A DNA stretch of 59,876 nt from assembly GCF_902770715.1 (NCBI RefSeq), contig NZ_CACXTS010000021.1, forward strand, positions 1 through 59,876, read 5' to 3'. A program made the translations under genes and the position numbers. Below, in pieces: positions 42,632 to 51,292 of this stretch. Below the pieces are notes generated by a model. That model saw only the letters and a program-made list of their open reading frames with translations, was not told the DNA's origin and did no database searches. Each line of letters opens with the position of its first letter. The first letter of the stretch is position 1. Source of the stretch: an uncultured Methanobrevibacter sp. (GTDB taxonomy: Archaea > Methanobacteriota > Methanobacteria > Methanobacteriales > Methanobacteriaceae).

Positions 42632-42678
42632 TAAAAAATATAATATGTAGAATAATTCTACGATATAGTTATAACTAT
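42632..42678 (+). promoter_or_regulatory. TATA box and two adjacent palindromes before the ABC transporter operon
   Basis: A TATA-like AAAAAATATAAT (about 42633-42644) is followed by the perfect palindrome GTAGAATAATTCTAC (42647-42661) and then ATAGTTATAACTAT (42665-42678). The first lies between TATA and the expected transcription start and the second at the start. This is the usual place for a repressor operator. The regulator is unknown. Confidence 0.6.
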
Positions 42679-42690
42679 TGGTGTTTTAAA

Positions 42691-43524
42691 ATGAATAAAA
42701 AAATAGGTTTTGTTTTAGCTTTAGTAGTAATATCATTAATGATGGTATCTACTGTAAGCGCTGGTTTATTTGATTTTATGGGAGGAGACAATGCAAACGC
42801 AACCGCAAACGATGAAAACACTTTCATTGTTGGTTTTGATGCAGAATTCCCACCATATGGATACAAAGACGATAGTGGAAACTATGTTGGTTTCGACTTA
42901 GATTTAGCAAAAGAAGTTTGTGAAAGAAACAACTGGACATTTAAGGCACAACCAATCGATTGGGATGCTAAAGATGCAGAATTAGATTCCGGTTCCATCG
43001 ACTGTATTTGGAACGGTTTCACCATAAACGGTAGGGAAAACGACTACACCTGGTCTGAACCATACATCGACAACAAACAAGTTGTAGTTGTAAAATCTGA
43101 TTCAGGTATCAAATCCTTAGAAGACTTAGCTGGTAAAACTGTAGAAACACAAAAAGATTCCTCAGCATTAGCAGCTCTTCAAGGCGACAACAAAACTTTA
43201 GCAGACACCTTCGGTACATTAACTGAAGTTGCTGACTATAACACTGCATTCATGGACTTAGAATCCGGTGCATGTGACGCTGTTGCTATCGATATCGGTG
43301 TAGCTCAATACCAAGTATCTTCCAAAGACAATCCTGACGATTACTCCATTTTAAATGATTCCATTTCATCTGAACAGTATGGTATCGGATTCAAAAAAGG
43401 AAATGATGCTTTAAAAGACCAAGTACAGGAAACTTTAAATGCTATGTTTGAAGACGGAACTGTAGCAAAAATCGCTGAAAACTACACCGATTCTGGTGTT
43501 CCAGGATCTTTGATCACAAAATAA
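42691..43524 (+). CDS. Polar amino-acid ABC transporter, substrate-binding protein
   Basis: This 277-residue solute-binding protein has a signal peptide (GFVLALVVISLMMVSTVSAG) and no lipobox Cys. The family-3 amino-acid-binding fold shows FIVGFDAEFPPYGYKDDSGN, GFDLDLAKEVCER, WNGFTINGRENDYTWS and the hinge region SLEDLAGKTVETQKDSSA. It captures a polar amino acid outside the cell for the permease and ATPase that follow (27 and 9 bp spacings). GGTG precedes the ATG. The very even, A/T-optimal codon use suggests high expression. Specificity cannot be read from sequence alone. Confidence 0.9.
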   Translation: MNKKIGFVLALVVISLMMVSTVSAGLFDFMGGDNANATANDENTFIVGFDAEFPPYGYKDDSGNYVGFDLDLAKEVCERNNWTFKAQPIDWDAKDAELDSGSIDCIWNGFTINGRENDYTWSEPYIDNKQVVVVKSDSGIKSLEDLAGKTVETQKDSSALAALQGDNKTLADTFGTLTEVADYNTAFMDLESGACDAVAIDIGVAQYQVSSKDNPDDYSILNDSISSEQYGIGFKKGNDALKDQVQETLNAMFEDGTVAKIAENYTDSGVPGSLITK

Positions 43525-43551
43525 ATTAATTAGTTAGAAGGGAGAAGTTAT

Positions 43552-44202
43552 ATGATTTTAAGTAATGTAATAGCGCAGTTGCTTGGAGGTATGGTTACTT
43601 CAATTGAGATATTCCTGCTCACACTGCTGTTCTCCCTTCCTCTCGGTCTGGTTATTGCCGGAGGAAGAATGAGCAGTTTTTCACCAGTAAGATGGTTGAT
43701 GAAGATTTATATCTCAATCATGAGAGGTACACCATTGATGTTACAATTAATTGTAGTATTTTTCGCACCGTATTATATTTTTGGCGTAAACCTATCTGCA
43801 GATTATAGATTTATAGCAGTCATTATCGCATTTACAATGAACTATGCGGCATACTTCGCTGAAATTTATAGGGGAGGGATTGAAGCTATTCCAAAAGGAC
43901 AATACGAAGCTGCGCAGGTATTGGGTTATAATAGGCTTGAAACATTCTTTATAATCATTTTGCCTCAGGTATTTAAAATCATTCTCCCTTCAGTAACTAA
44001 TGAAGTGATTACTCTTGTAAAAGATACTTCCCTTTCATTTGTAATTGCAATTCCAGAAATGTTTACAGTTGCTAAGCAAATTGCAGCAGCAGATGCATCA
44101 ATTGCGGCATTGCTCGTTGCAGGTGTATTCTACTACCTGTTCAATATATTGGTTGCATTTGTCATGGAGCGCTTAGAAAGCAGGTTAAGTTATTATGAGT
44201 AG
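43552..44202 (+). CDS. Polar amino-acid ABC transporter permease (HisM/GlnP type)
   Basis: This 216-residue permease has about five transmembrane helices (FLLTLLFSLPLGLVIAGGRM, FIAVIIAFTMNYAAYFAEIY). The EAA loop, which docks the ATPase, is YEAAQVLGYNRLETFFIIILP. RGTPLMLQL is the common polar amino-acid permease signature. It pairs with the upstream solute-binding protein and the downstream ATPase; as the only permease gene it probably forms a homodimer. GGGAG precedes the ATG. Confidence 0.92.
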   Translation: MILSNVIAQLLGGMVTSIEIFLLTLLFSLPLGLVIAGGRMSSFSPVRWLMKIYISIMRGTPLMLQLIVVFFAPYYIFGVNLSADYRFIAVIIAFTMNYAAYFAEIYRGGIEAIPKGQYEAAQVLGYNRLETFFIIILPQVFKIILPSVTNEVITLVKDTSLSFVIAIPEMFTVAKQIAAADASIAALLVAGVFYYLFNILVAFVMERLESRLSYYE

Positions 44203-44211
44203 AGGGGTATT

Positions 44212-44895
44212 ATGAGTCTTTTGGAAATAAAAAATCTTAAAAAAAGTTTTGGAGACAATGTTGTTTTGAAGGATATTTCCCTTAATGTTGAAAAGGGTGA
44301 AGTGTTATCAATCATCGGTCCTTCAGGATCAGGAAAGTCAACCCTGCTTAGATGCATCACCGGCCTTGAAGAGGAAGACAGCGGTGTAATCAACTTTGAC
44401 GGTACCTTCGGATTGGTATTCCAAAATTTCAATTTGTTCCCGCACCATTCAGTTATGAAAAACATTACAAACGCTCCTTTAAGAGTTCAAAAAAGGGATA
44501 AGAATGAAGTCAATAAGCACGCCCGTGACCTGCTTAAGAAGATGGGTCTTGAAGACAAGGAAAATGCATACCCGTGCGAACTGTCAGGTGGTCAGCAACA
44601 GAGGGTTTCAATTGCAAGGGCTCTTGCTATGAATCCGGACATACTGTTCTTTGACGAGCCTACATCAGCGCTTGACCCTGAACTTACAGGAGAGATTCTG
44701 ACTGTAATCAAGCAGTTGGCTGCCGAACACATGACAATGGTCATCGTTACTCACGAGATGAATTTCGCTCGTAATGTATCAGATACAATCATATTCATGG
44801 ATGGCGGCGTAATTGTTGAAGAGGGATCACCGGAAGAGGTATTCTCTTCAGATAACCAAAGAATGAAGGAATTCTTGGGAAAATTCAATGATTAA
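44212..44895 (+). CDS. Polar amino-acid ABC transporter ATPase (GlnQ type, shortened)
   Basis: This 227-residue ABC ATPase has Walker [10 protein letters not shown] (36-44), Q-loop [13 protein letters not shown], signature [15 protein letters not shown], Walker [14 protein letters not shown] and switch His in VTHEMN. It powers the permease encoded 9 bp upstream. It is about 15-20 residues shorter than usual GlnQ proteins, because the strand INFDG is followed almost at once by TFGLVFQ and the loop before the Q-loop is missing. All catalytic residues remain, so it should be active. Confidence 0.92.
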   Translation: MSLLEIKNLKKSFGDNVVLKDISLNVEKGEVLSIIGPSGSGKSTLLRCITGLEEEDSGVINFDGTFGLVFQNFNLFPHHSVMKNITNAPLRVQKRDKNEVNKHARDLLKKMGLEDKENAYPCELSGGQQQRVSIARALAMNPDILFFDEPTSALDPELTGEILTVIKQLAAEHMTMVIVTHEMNFARNVSDTIIFMDGGVIVEEGSPEEVFSSDNQRMKEFLGKFND

Positions 44896-44984
44896 ATTTT
44901 TAATTTAATCCCTTTTACTTATTTTTTTAGAAATTTATTTTAATAATAATCAATATAATCATTAGTATAATTTCGGTGATTATA

Positions 44985-46406
44985 TTGAGTGATTCTAACA
45001 GATTGATTGTTTCTTTTAAGTTTCCGCCTGACGATGACATAAGCGGAATCGTTGTTGCCAAAAGGATTATTGTCGATGGCTCTCGAGTCGATGTCCTGCA
45101 GAATGGAATGGATGATGAATCAGCTTATTTTGAAGCTGTCGATGAGTTCATAAATGAAAGATTATATACATCAGTCGACGCAAAACGTGATTCAGTCGAC
45201 TGCATTTTCGATTATACTGCTCAGGGAATGGACCTGATTGATGATAGGGAATATGATGAGATATACAGCAGGTCATGGTACATGTCCAACCATTATCTTG
45301 TATTGGAATACAAGTTCACACATCCAAACGTCAAATGGACCGCCGAGTTTTCAGATCCCGTTCTCTTAAACATGAAGGGCAACGTTAAAAACTACAAGTC
45401 AGCCGTCCTTGACAGACCGGAATATATCGATAAGGTCAATTCAATGATTTCTCATCTAAACGAATCACAAAACGCAGACTTCAAACTTTTAGAAAATCCC
45501 AACAACACATTTTATATGGCGGAATACCTGACATTCCTGTTCGCCGACAGAATCATATTTACAAATGAAAACCAGAGGGACATTATCCTCAAAAGCCATG
45601 AGGAGCTAAGGGATTATGTAATGGAAAAGTCAGAGATAATTCCCCATCCGACCCTTGATTCAAAATATTACCAGTTGAGGCAATCCGACATGAAACTGGA
45701 TAAAAATGACATCAACATTGCCTATTTCGGAGGTTTTTATTATATATTAAGGCATTTCGAATCACTCTTTTATGCATATGAGTCACTGAACCACAAGCAT
45801 AAGGACAGAATCAGGTTCCATCTCTTTTTAAATGATGATGAGTTCATAAACATCCTGATTGACCCGCTGGAATTCAAGGACAATATCATAATCAGAAAGC
45901 CTCTCGAGTACTTCGAATTCCTGAATGCAACCACAAAATTCGACATACTGCTTGTAAATGACACCGTTACAGGAGAGAGCTTTGAATTCAATCCATACCT
46001 GCCGTCAAAGATTTCAGATTATAAGGGCTCCGGCAGGGACATCTGGGCAATATATGAGGATAAAAGCACATTGTCCAAGCTTGACGTCAGGTACAAATCA
46101 GACCTGTCAGACTACAGCCAGTCAAGGGACGTCCTTGTGGATATATTAAAGGACTATGGATATGACGATGAGGACTATAGCTTTGATGATGAATATTATG
46201 CAAAAAGGATAACTGACTTAAATAAGATAATCAAGGCAGAATTTGATGCGAAAAACAAACTTGAAGCAAAAAATGCCAGATTAACCAAACAGATTAAAAA
46301 ATTGAAAGAGCAAAACAAAAGTCTTGAAGATGAAAACGCATCGATGCAATCATCGAACAGCTGGAAAATAACAAAGCCACTCAGAAGTCTTAAAAACAGA
46401 AAATAG
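44985..46406 (+). CDS. Glycosyltransferase-like protein with coiled-coil tail
   Basis: This protein of about 473 residues probably starts at TTG 44985, with GGTGA five bases before it; the GTG at 44976 lies in that site. The fold appears GT-B-like (NRLIVSFKFPPDDDISGIVV; DINIAYFGGFYYILRHFESL; FDILLVNDTVTG; YLPSKISDYKGSGRDIWAIY). The C-terminal 60 residues are a coiled coil (NARLTKQIKKLKEQNKSLED) ending in SNSWKITKPLR, a tail common in bacterial and archaeal surface-glycan glycosyltransferases. A GT2 gene follows 8 bp later. Donor and acceptor are unknown. Confidence 0.7.
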   Translation: MSDSNRLIVSFKFPPDDDISGIVVAKRIIVDGSRVDVLQNGMDDESAYFEAVDEFINERLYTSVDAKRDSVDCIFDYTAQGMDLIDDREYDEIYSRSWYMSNHYLVLEYKFTHPNVKWTAEFSDPVLLNMKGNVKNYKSAVLDRPEYIDKVNSMISHLNESQNADFKLLENPNNTFYMAEYLTFLFADRIIFTNENQRDIILKSHEELRDYVMEKSEIIPHPTLDSKYYQLRQSDMKLDKNDINIAYFGGFYYILRHFESLFYAYESLNHKHKDRIRFHLFLNDDEFINILIDPLEFKDNIIIRKPLEYFEFLNATTKFDILLVNDTVTGESFEFNPYLPSKISDYKGSGRDIWAIYEDKSTLSKLDVRYKSDLSDYSQSRDVLVDILKDYGYDDEDYSFDDEYYAKRITDLNKIIKAEFDAKNKLEAKNARLTKQIKKLKEQNKSLEDENASMQSSNSWKITKPLRSLKNRK

Positions 46407-46414
46407 GTAATGAT

Positions 46415-47410
46415 ATGGTTAAGGTTTCCATTATATTGACTGCATTCAACGAAGAGAGATATATCAAAAAGGCAATTGAAAGCATATTAAATCAGACTTT
46501 TAAAGATCTGGAGCTTATTGTTGTAAATGACGGTTCAACAGACAATACATTGGATATTATCAAGGGCTTTGATGACGAAAGGATAGTGTTGATTAACCAG
46601 GAAAACATGGGTCCGGGCGCATCAAGAAACAGGGCGCTTGAACTTGCAAAGGGCGAGTATATAATGTATCTTGACGGTGATGATTGGTACTGTGAAGAGG
46701 CCGTTGAAATAGCTTACGAAGAGATTAAAAGCAGGGATACTGACTTTACCTTTTATCAGATGATAAATTACGATGACAAGACCGGCGAGATATATGAAAA
46801 TGACTGGTTCAACCTGAACATATTCGACGAATCCTTTGAAGATACAGTTTTCAACATTAAGGACTTTAAAGGATCCATCTTTGACTTGTCCGTCGGCGTA
46901 TGCCAGAAGATATACAACGCCTCATTTTTAAGAAAAATCGATGCAAGGTTTCCTGAAGGGATATTCTTTGAGGACATGCCGTTTTTCTATTATGTGCTTT
47001 TGAAGTCAGAAAGGATTTCAATAATCAAGAAGCATCTGTATTACAGAAGAAAGCATGACGCCTCCATTACTCATGTCGTTGATGGGAAGTTTTTGGATAC
47101 CGTTCCTGCAGGCCAGGAACTTATCAGAATTTTTATTGAAAACGGATGGTATGATCTATACAAATTTGACCTGCTTGCCTATAAAATAAATGGTCCTCGT
47201 TTTGCTTTAAGAGACATTGAAGAAAACTATAAGATACCACTCTATGAATTAATTAAAAAGGACTACTGTTCAATTAAAGATAGTCAATATTATGATGACT
47301 ATATTGAAAACCTTGGTCCGGTAAAAAGGAAGTTCTTCCTCGACATTATAATGTCAAAGGACTATGATGATTTCATTACATTGAACCAGACAAACTCATC
47401 ACCTGCATAA
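46415..47410 (+). CDS. Family 2 glycosyltransferase
   Basis: This 331-residue GT2 (GT-A fold) enzyme has VSIILTAFNEERYIKKAIES, the nucleotide site VVNDGSTDNT, QENMGPGASRNRAL and the metal-binding YLDGDDW. A later acidic motif, FPEGIFFEDMPFF, is a candidate catalytic base region. It is probably a cytoplasmic transferase building surface or wall glycan, co-transcribed with the upstream GT-B-like gene. Its end overlaps the end of the convergent PAP2 gene by 49 bp. Confidence 0.88.
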   Translation: MVKVSIILTAFNEERYIKKAIESILNQTFKDLELIVVNDGSTDNTLDIIKGFDDERIVLINQENMGPGASRNRALELAKGEYIMYLDGDDWYCEEAVEIAYEEIKSRDTDFTFYQMINYDDKTGEIYENDWFNLNIFDESFEDTVFNIKDFKGSIFDLSVGVCQKIYNASFLRKIDARFPEGIFFEDMPFFYYVLLKSERISIIKKHLYYRRKHDASITHVVDGKFLDTVPAGQELIRIFIENGWYDLYKFDLLAYKINGPRFALRDIEENYKIPLYELIKKDYCSIKDSQYYDDYIENLGPVKRKFFLDIIMSKDYDDFITLNQTNSSPA

Positions 47411-48240
47411 AGGCTTATAAGTATGCTTGCAAGTGAAATGATTACAAATATTAAAAATACGTCAAAAGGCATGAACACTAAAAATAATGCCAATCCAACA
47501 ATTTCAGAAATTATGAATAACCTTTTTTTATTGCTGAAGCTGCCGTAGGACAATATTCCCAGAACGACAGGGGTAAATATTATTGCCAATATGAAATAGA
47601 TTGAATCAATAAGCGGTGTCATTGCAATGACATCGAATCTGAAAAGAGTTATGAATAGATACATCTCCAGAACGGTCAGGAAAAATCCCTGAACTCCTCC
47701 GGCAATGGCCTGTGCCAGTGTATGCTTTTCCAATGTAACCCTTGACCATATCAATAGGGGATATAATATTCCAAACAATGCACCGATTGGTCCCAAAAGC
47801 AATATCAATGCGCCGACAGGACCTGAAAGGCCGGTTGTGTGAACGCTTATTTTCCATTTGAATGTTATCAATAGCACTACTCCGGTATTGATTGAATAGC
47901 ATAAGAGAAGTGCTGTCAAAAAGTTGTCGATATTTAAAAACAGTAATACCAGAAATCCTATGAAGTAGGATACAATGCCGACTATCAGCGGAGTGAACCT
48001 GTCCTGGCGGTTGGAAATGTCGCTGTCGGTATTGAGCTTTTTGGCCCAATAGAGGATGATCGCCATAGGCAGAATTGATGCAAAAACAAGTGAAATAAGC
48101 TCCAGAACAATGAATTCATTGAAATTGAATGTTCCGTTTTTGAATGACAATACCAGACATATTATAAAGAATAAAGGTATGCATATGATTGGAGGATTTG
48201 TGAATGTCGAAATTGTCTTTGCAACTTTTAGTTTGTTCAT
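47362..48240 (-). CDS. PAP2-family membrane phosphatase
   Basis: This 292-residue protein has about seven transmembrane helices. PAP2 motifs are present but relaxed: a KX6RP-like NRQDRFTPLI, SVHTTGLSGPVG in place of PSGH, and SRVTLEKHTLAQ for SRx5H. It would remove phosphate from a lipid or polyprenyl pyrophosphate at the membrane. The 3' end overlaps the GT2 gene. The ATG is 36 bp from the divergent flavoprotein gene, and there is no Shine-Dalgarno, so the transcript is probably leaderless. Confidence 0.7.
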   Translation of the reverse strand: MNKLKVAKTISTFTNPPIICIPLFFIICLVLSFKNGTFNFNEFIVLELISLVFASILPMAIILYWAKKLNTDSDISNRQDRFTPLIVGIVSYFIGFLVLLFLNIDNFLTALLLCYSINTGVVLLITFKWKISVHTTGLSGPVGALILLLGPIGALFGILYPLLIWSRVTLEKHTLAQAIAGGVQGFFLTVLEMYLFITLFRFDVIAMTPLIDSIYFILAIIFTPVVLGILSYGSFSNKKRLFIISEIVGLALFLVFMPFDVFLIFVIISLASILISLYAGDEFVWFNVMKSS

Positions 48241-48276
48241 AAGAATATTTATACAACTTCTAAATTAATAAGTATT
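48241..48276. promoter_or_regulatory. 36-bp divergent promoter region
   Basis: Only 36 bases separate the two start codons. TTTATA at 48248-48253 lies about 24-29 bases before the plus-strand ATG, and TTAATTTA (read on the minus strand from 48269 to 48262) lies about 22-29 before the minus-strand ATG. Neither gene has a Shine-Dalgarno, so both mRNAs are probably leaderless with interleaved TATA boxes. Confidence 0.5.
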
Positions 48277-48855
48277 ATGAAAAGGAATTTAAGACCACGT
48301 GCAATGATGTATCCCGCACCGGCCGTCGTTGCCAGTGCATATGACAGTGAAGGGAATATTGATGCATGCACCCTGGCATTTGCCACAATGTGCTCTCACC
48401 GTCCTCCGGCAGTAATGATAGCAATAAATTCAACACTCAAAAGGAAAACTCTTGCAAGCATTCTGGAAAAAGGGGAGTTCTGCATAGGATTTCCAAGCGT
48501 TGAACATGCATCTGAAGCTGACTATCTGGGAATCGAAAGCGGATATAATGAGGATAAAATCAAAAAGATTAATTTTACAGCAAAAAAGGCGGAATGTGTC
48601 GACGCTCCAATAATTGATGAGTTCAAGGTATCCGTCGAATGCAGGGTTATGGCAATAAATGAAATCGGAAGCCATACACAAATTACTGGTGAAATCGTCA
48701 ATATCCAGGCAGACAGCGATGTATTGGATGAAAAAAACAGGGTTATCTTTGAAAGGCTCGACTCATTGGCATATGATGACGTCACCCATTCATACTATAG
48801 TATGGGTGAAAAAATTGATGATGCCTTCAAGATTGGACTGAAGTATAGGGACTGA
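48277..48855 (+). CDS. Flavin reductase-like FMN-binding flavoprotein
   Basis: This 192-residue protein has the split-barrel flavin reductase/flavoredoxin fold: RAMMYPAPAVVASAYDSEGN, FATMCSHRPPAVMIAINSTL, RKTLASILEKGEFCIGFPSV, EIGSHTQITGEIVNI. Members bind FMN and pass electrons between soluble partners. ATG 48277 is reached without a leader. The gene is followed 73 bp later by the flavodoxin operon, so redox genes are clustered here. Confidence 0.85.
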   Translation: MKRNLRPRAMMYPAPAVVASAYDSEGNIDACTLAFATMCSHRPPAVMIAINSTLKRKTLASILEKGEFCIGFPSVEHASEADYLGIESGYNEDKIKKINFTAKKAECVDAPIIDEFKVSVECRVMAINEIGSHTQITGEIVNIQADSDVLDEKNRVIFERLDSLAYDDVTHSYYSMGEKIDDAFKIGLKYRD

Positions 48856-48864
48856 TTTTAAAAT

Positions 48865-48905
48865 TGTTGCAATTGCAATAGTTGTCAATGCAACAGTTTA
48901 TATAC
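48865..48905 (+). promoter_or_regulatory. Candidate operator and TATA box of the flavodoxin-MarR-MATE operon
   Basis: Inverted repeats TGTTGCA (48865-48871) and TGCAACA (48889-48895) flank a second palindrome, TTGCAATTGCAA (48867-48878). Right after them is TTTATATA (48898-48905), about 24-31 bases before ATG 48929. The site abuts the BRE/TATA, and the operon contains a MarR-type regulator, so autoregulation is plausible. Confidence 0.6.
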
Positions 48906-48928
48906 TATGATGTCTTAATATATTCAGT

Positions 48929-49378
48929 ATGAAATCATTAGTAGTTTATTATTCAAGATCAAATATTACAAAAAAACTAGCGGAAGATATTGCAGATAAA
49001 TTGGGCTGCGATATTGAAGAGATTATTCCTAAAGTCAATTATAACGGAAAATTAGGATATGCAAGAGGAATCAAGGACGGCGCATCAGGAAAGATTGTCG
49101 ACCTTGAAGCCACAAAATTCAATCCTGAAGAATATGATGTGGTATACCTCGGAGCTCCTGTATGGGCATCAAGGGCTGCAAATCCTATAATTTCATACAT
49201 GAAAGAGAATGAAGGCAAGTTCAAAAGCGTCAAATTTTTCATGACAGCAGGAAGCAGCGGCTTTGAAGGCGGATTTTCCCAGATGGAAGAAGCATCAATC
49301 AAGCCGGAAAAAACCTTGGCACTCACTACAAAGGAAGTTAAGAAATCAACTTATGACCTTTCATCATTTTTAGACTGA
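48929..49378 (+). CDS. Flavodoxin-like protein
   Basis: This 149-residue protein has the flavodoxin FMN-phosphate loop YYSRSNITKKLAEDIADKLG and the second loop YLGAPVWASRAANP. The C-terminal FFMTAGSSGFEGGF is typical of small archaeal flavodoxins. It is probably an FMN electron carrier or NAD(P)H-dependent reductase component. It is the first gene of an operon with a MarR-type regulator and a MATE exporter, a common layout for induction by toxic or redox-active compounds. There is no Shine-Dalgarno; the TATA position suggests a leaderless transcript. Confidence 0.85.
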   Translation: MKSLVVYYSRSNITKKLAEDIADKLGCDIEEIIPKVNYNGKLGYARGIKDGASGKIVDLEATKFNPEEYDVVYLGAPVWASRAANPIISYMKENEGKFKSVKFFMTAGSSGFEGGFSQMEEASIKPEKTLALTTKEVKKSTYDLSSFLD

Positions 49379-49383
49379 TATCT

Positions 49384-49869
49384 ATGTCCTGCAAAGATTT
49401 TAAAACAGTTGATGCAACAAAAATTCCCATTGGAAAGCTAATATCCATTATTTCTAAAGGCCAAACAATTTTCATTAACCGCAAGCTCAATGAGTTCGGA
49501 ATCAATTCAACACAGCTGTACCTGCTATTTGAATTGGACCATCACAATGAAATGAACCAGGATAAGATAGCATCAAGATGCAACATCAACAAGGGTGCGG
49601 CCGCAAGGTCAATCAAAAAGCTGGAAGACAAGGAATTGGTCATAAGGGAAATTGACAGCGACAACAGGCGTCAGAATAAGGTTTACCTCACTCCAAAAGG
49701 ACAAGAGGTATTGACAAAAAGTACTATTGTACTCAACAAATGGGAAGACGAAATATTTGACGATGAACTAATCAGCAAAGAAGAATTTCAATTGATATTA
49801 AAACAAATTGCAATAAATATTATGGAAATAAATGAAAGGGAGGCTAAAGATGACAAAAAAGAAGAGTAA
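49384..49869 (+). CDS. MarR-family transcriptional regulator
   Basis: This 161-residue winged-helix protein has the MarR dimerisation helices (ISIISKGQTIFINRKL), the HTH (QDKIASRCNINKGAAARSIKKL) and the wing (IREIDSDNRRQNKVYLTPKG). It starts 5 bp after the flavodoxin gene and overlaps the MATE gene by 20 bp. It is probably a repressor of this operon acting on the inverted repeats at 48865-48895, relieved by a ligand that the exporter removes. That target is inferred from position. Confidence 0.9.
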   Translation: MSCKDFKTVDATKIPIGKLISIISKGQTIFINRKLNEFGINSTQLYLLFELDHHNEMNQDKIASRCNINKGAAARSIKKLEDKELVIREIDSDNRRQNKVYLTPKGQEVLTKSTIVLNKWEDEIFDDELISKEEFQLILKQIAINIMEINEREAKDDKKEE

Positions 49870-51241
49870 GAATATTGAGATGATTACTGGAGACCCTAAA
49901 AAGGCGATAATTAGATTGGCCCTTCCTATGATGCTTTCAATGTTACTTATCATGCTTTATAATCTTGCAGACAGCGTATGGGTTGCAGGACTTGGTGCAG
50001 ATGCCCTTGCAGCAATAGGATTCATCACACCTCTCTTTATGATATTGGTGGGCCTTGGAAACGGTATCGGTGCAGGTGCAAACTCATTGATTGCAAGAAA
50101 TATCGGGGCGAAAAATTATAAGCAGGCAAACAATTCAGCTTTGCACGGTATCCTATTGTCCATTGTAGTATCAGTGATATTTACAATATTGATTGAAGCA
50201 TTCATGGTTCCTATCCTTAAGTTCATGGGAGCCGGAGAAACAATCCAGTATGCGATGGACTACAGCTACATCATATTCGGATTCCTCTTCATTTTCGTAT
50301 ATTCAGGTGTTGCATCTGCAATATTCAGGTCCGAAGGGGATATGAGAAGGGCAACCATCGCAATTGCGGTTACTGCAATAATGAACATCATTCTTGACCC
50401 AATATTCATTTATGTTTTGAATTTGGGAATTGCCGGTGCGGCATGGGCGACAATCATTTCAGCTACACTGTCCTGTGTTGTGATGAGCTACTGGATGTGG
50501 GGCAAGAAGGACTTATATCTTGACCTATCATTTGAAAACTTCGATTTTTCAAAAAGCCTCATGCTTGACATCCTTCAGGTTGCAATCCCTTCCACTTTGG
50601 AAAACATTGTATTTTCAGCGCTTGCAATCATTATCAACTCCATGCTTGTCATTGCAGCAGGAACAACAGCGGTTGCAGTATATACAGCATCCATGAGGAT
50701 CGTTCAATTGTCAATGATTCCATTGATAGGTTTAGGAACAGCAGTTCTTACAGTTGCGGGTGTCGCTTATGGAGCTCATAACCACGAAAACCTCAAAACC
50801 GCACACTCCTATTCAATCAAGGTCGGTTTTGCAATTTCAATACTGCTCGGAGCAATAATGTTCATATTCTCCTCACCGATTGCAACAATGTTTTCATATA
50901 CCGAAGCAAGTGCGGCACTCTCCCCGCAGATTGCACAGGCAATATCAGTATTGAGCCTGTTTGTTCTGGCAATCCCACACGGTATGATGTCCTCAATGAT
51001 GTTTCAGGGAGTTGGAAAGGGAACATATTCCCTCCTGATTACATTACTCAGATCATTGATTCTTGAAAGCGTATTCGCATATCTCTTCTGCTTCATCTTT
51101 GGATGGGGCGTTACAGGAATATATGCTGGTGTCGTATTCGGTTGTTTTGTAGGAGGAACAGTCGGCTACATCTGGGCAAAATTCTTCATCAAGAAATTCA
51201 CTGAAATTTCAATCAGGAAATATACACCACAAAAAGACTAG
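49850..51241 (+). CDS. MATE-family multidrug/sodium antiporter
   Basis: This protein of about 463 residues has twelve transmembrane helices in two halves. The first contains PMMLSMLLIMLYNLADSVWV, GLGADALAAIG and GNGIGAGANSLIARNIGAKN; the second contains QVAIPSTLENIVFSALAIII. ATG 49850 with GGGAGGC upstream is preferred over an in-frame start at 49832 inside the MarR gene. It probably exports drugs or toxic metabolites using an ion gradient. A hairpin terminator follows the stop. Confidence 0.9.
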   Translation: MTKKKSKNIEMITGDPKKAIIRLALPMMLSMLLIMLYNLADSVWVAGLGADALAAIGFITPLFMILVGLGNGIGAGANSLIARNIGAKNYKQANNSALHGILLSIVVSVIFTILIEAFMVPILKFMGAGETIQYAMDYSYIIFGFLFIFVYSGVASAIFRSEGDMRRATIAIAVTAIMNIILDPIFIYVLNLGIAGAAWATIISATLSCVVMSYWMWGKKDLYLDLSFENFDFSKSLMLDILQVAIPSTLENIVFSALAIIINSMLVIAAGTTAVAVYTASMRIVQLSMIPLIGLGTAVLTVAGVAYGAHNHENLKTAHSYSIKVGFAISILLGAIMFIFSSPIATMFSYTEASAALSPQIAQAISVLSLFVLAIPHGMMSSMMFQGVGKGTYSLLITLLRSLILESVFAYLFCFIFGWGVTGIYAGVVFGCFVGGTVGYIWAKFFIKKFTEISIRKYTPQKD

Positions 51242-51266
51242 TTTCCATAATGGAACTAGTTTTTTA
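51237..51266 (+). terminator. Hairpin terminator of the MATE operon
   Basis: ACTAGTTTCC and GGAACTAGT (51237-51260) pair with one bulge around an ATAAT loop, followed by six Ts. The stop codon TAG lies inside the stem. Confidence 0.65.
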
Positions 51267-51292
51267 TACTATTTTTTACCATATTAATAAAC

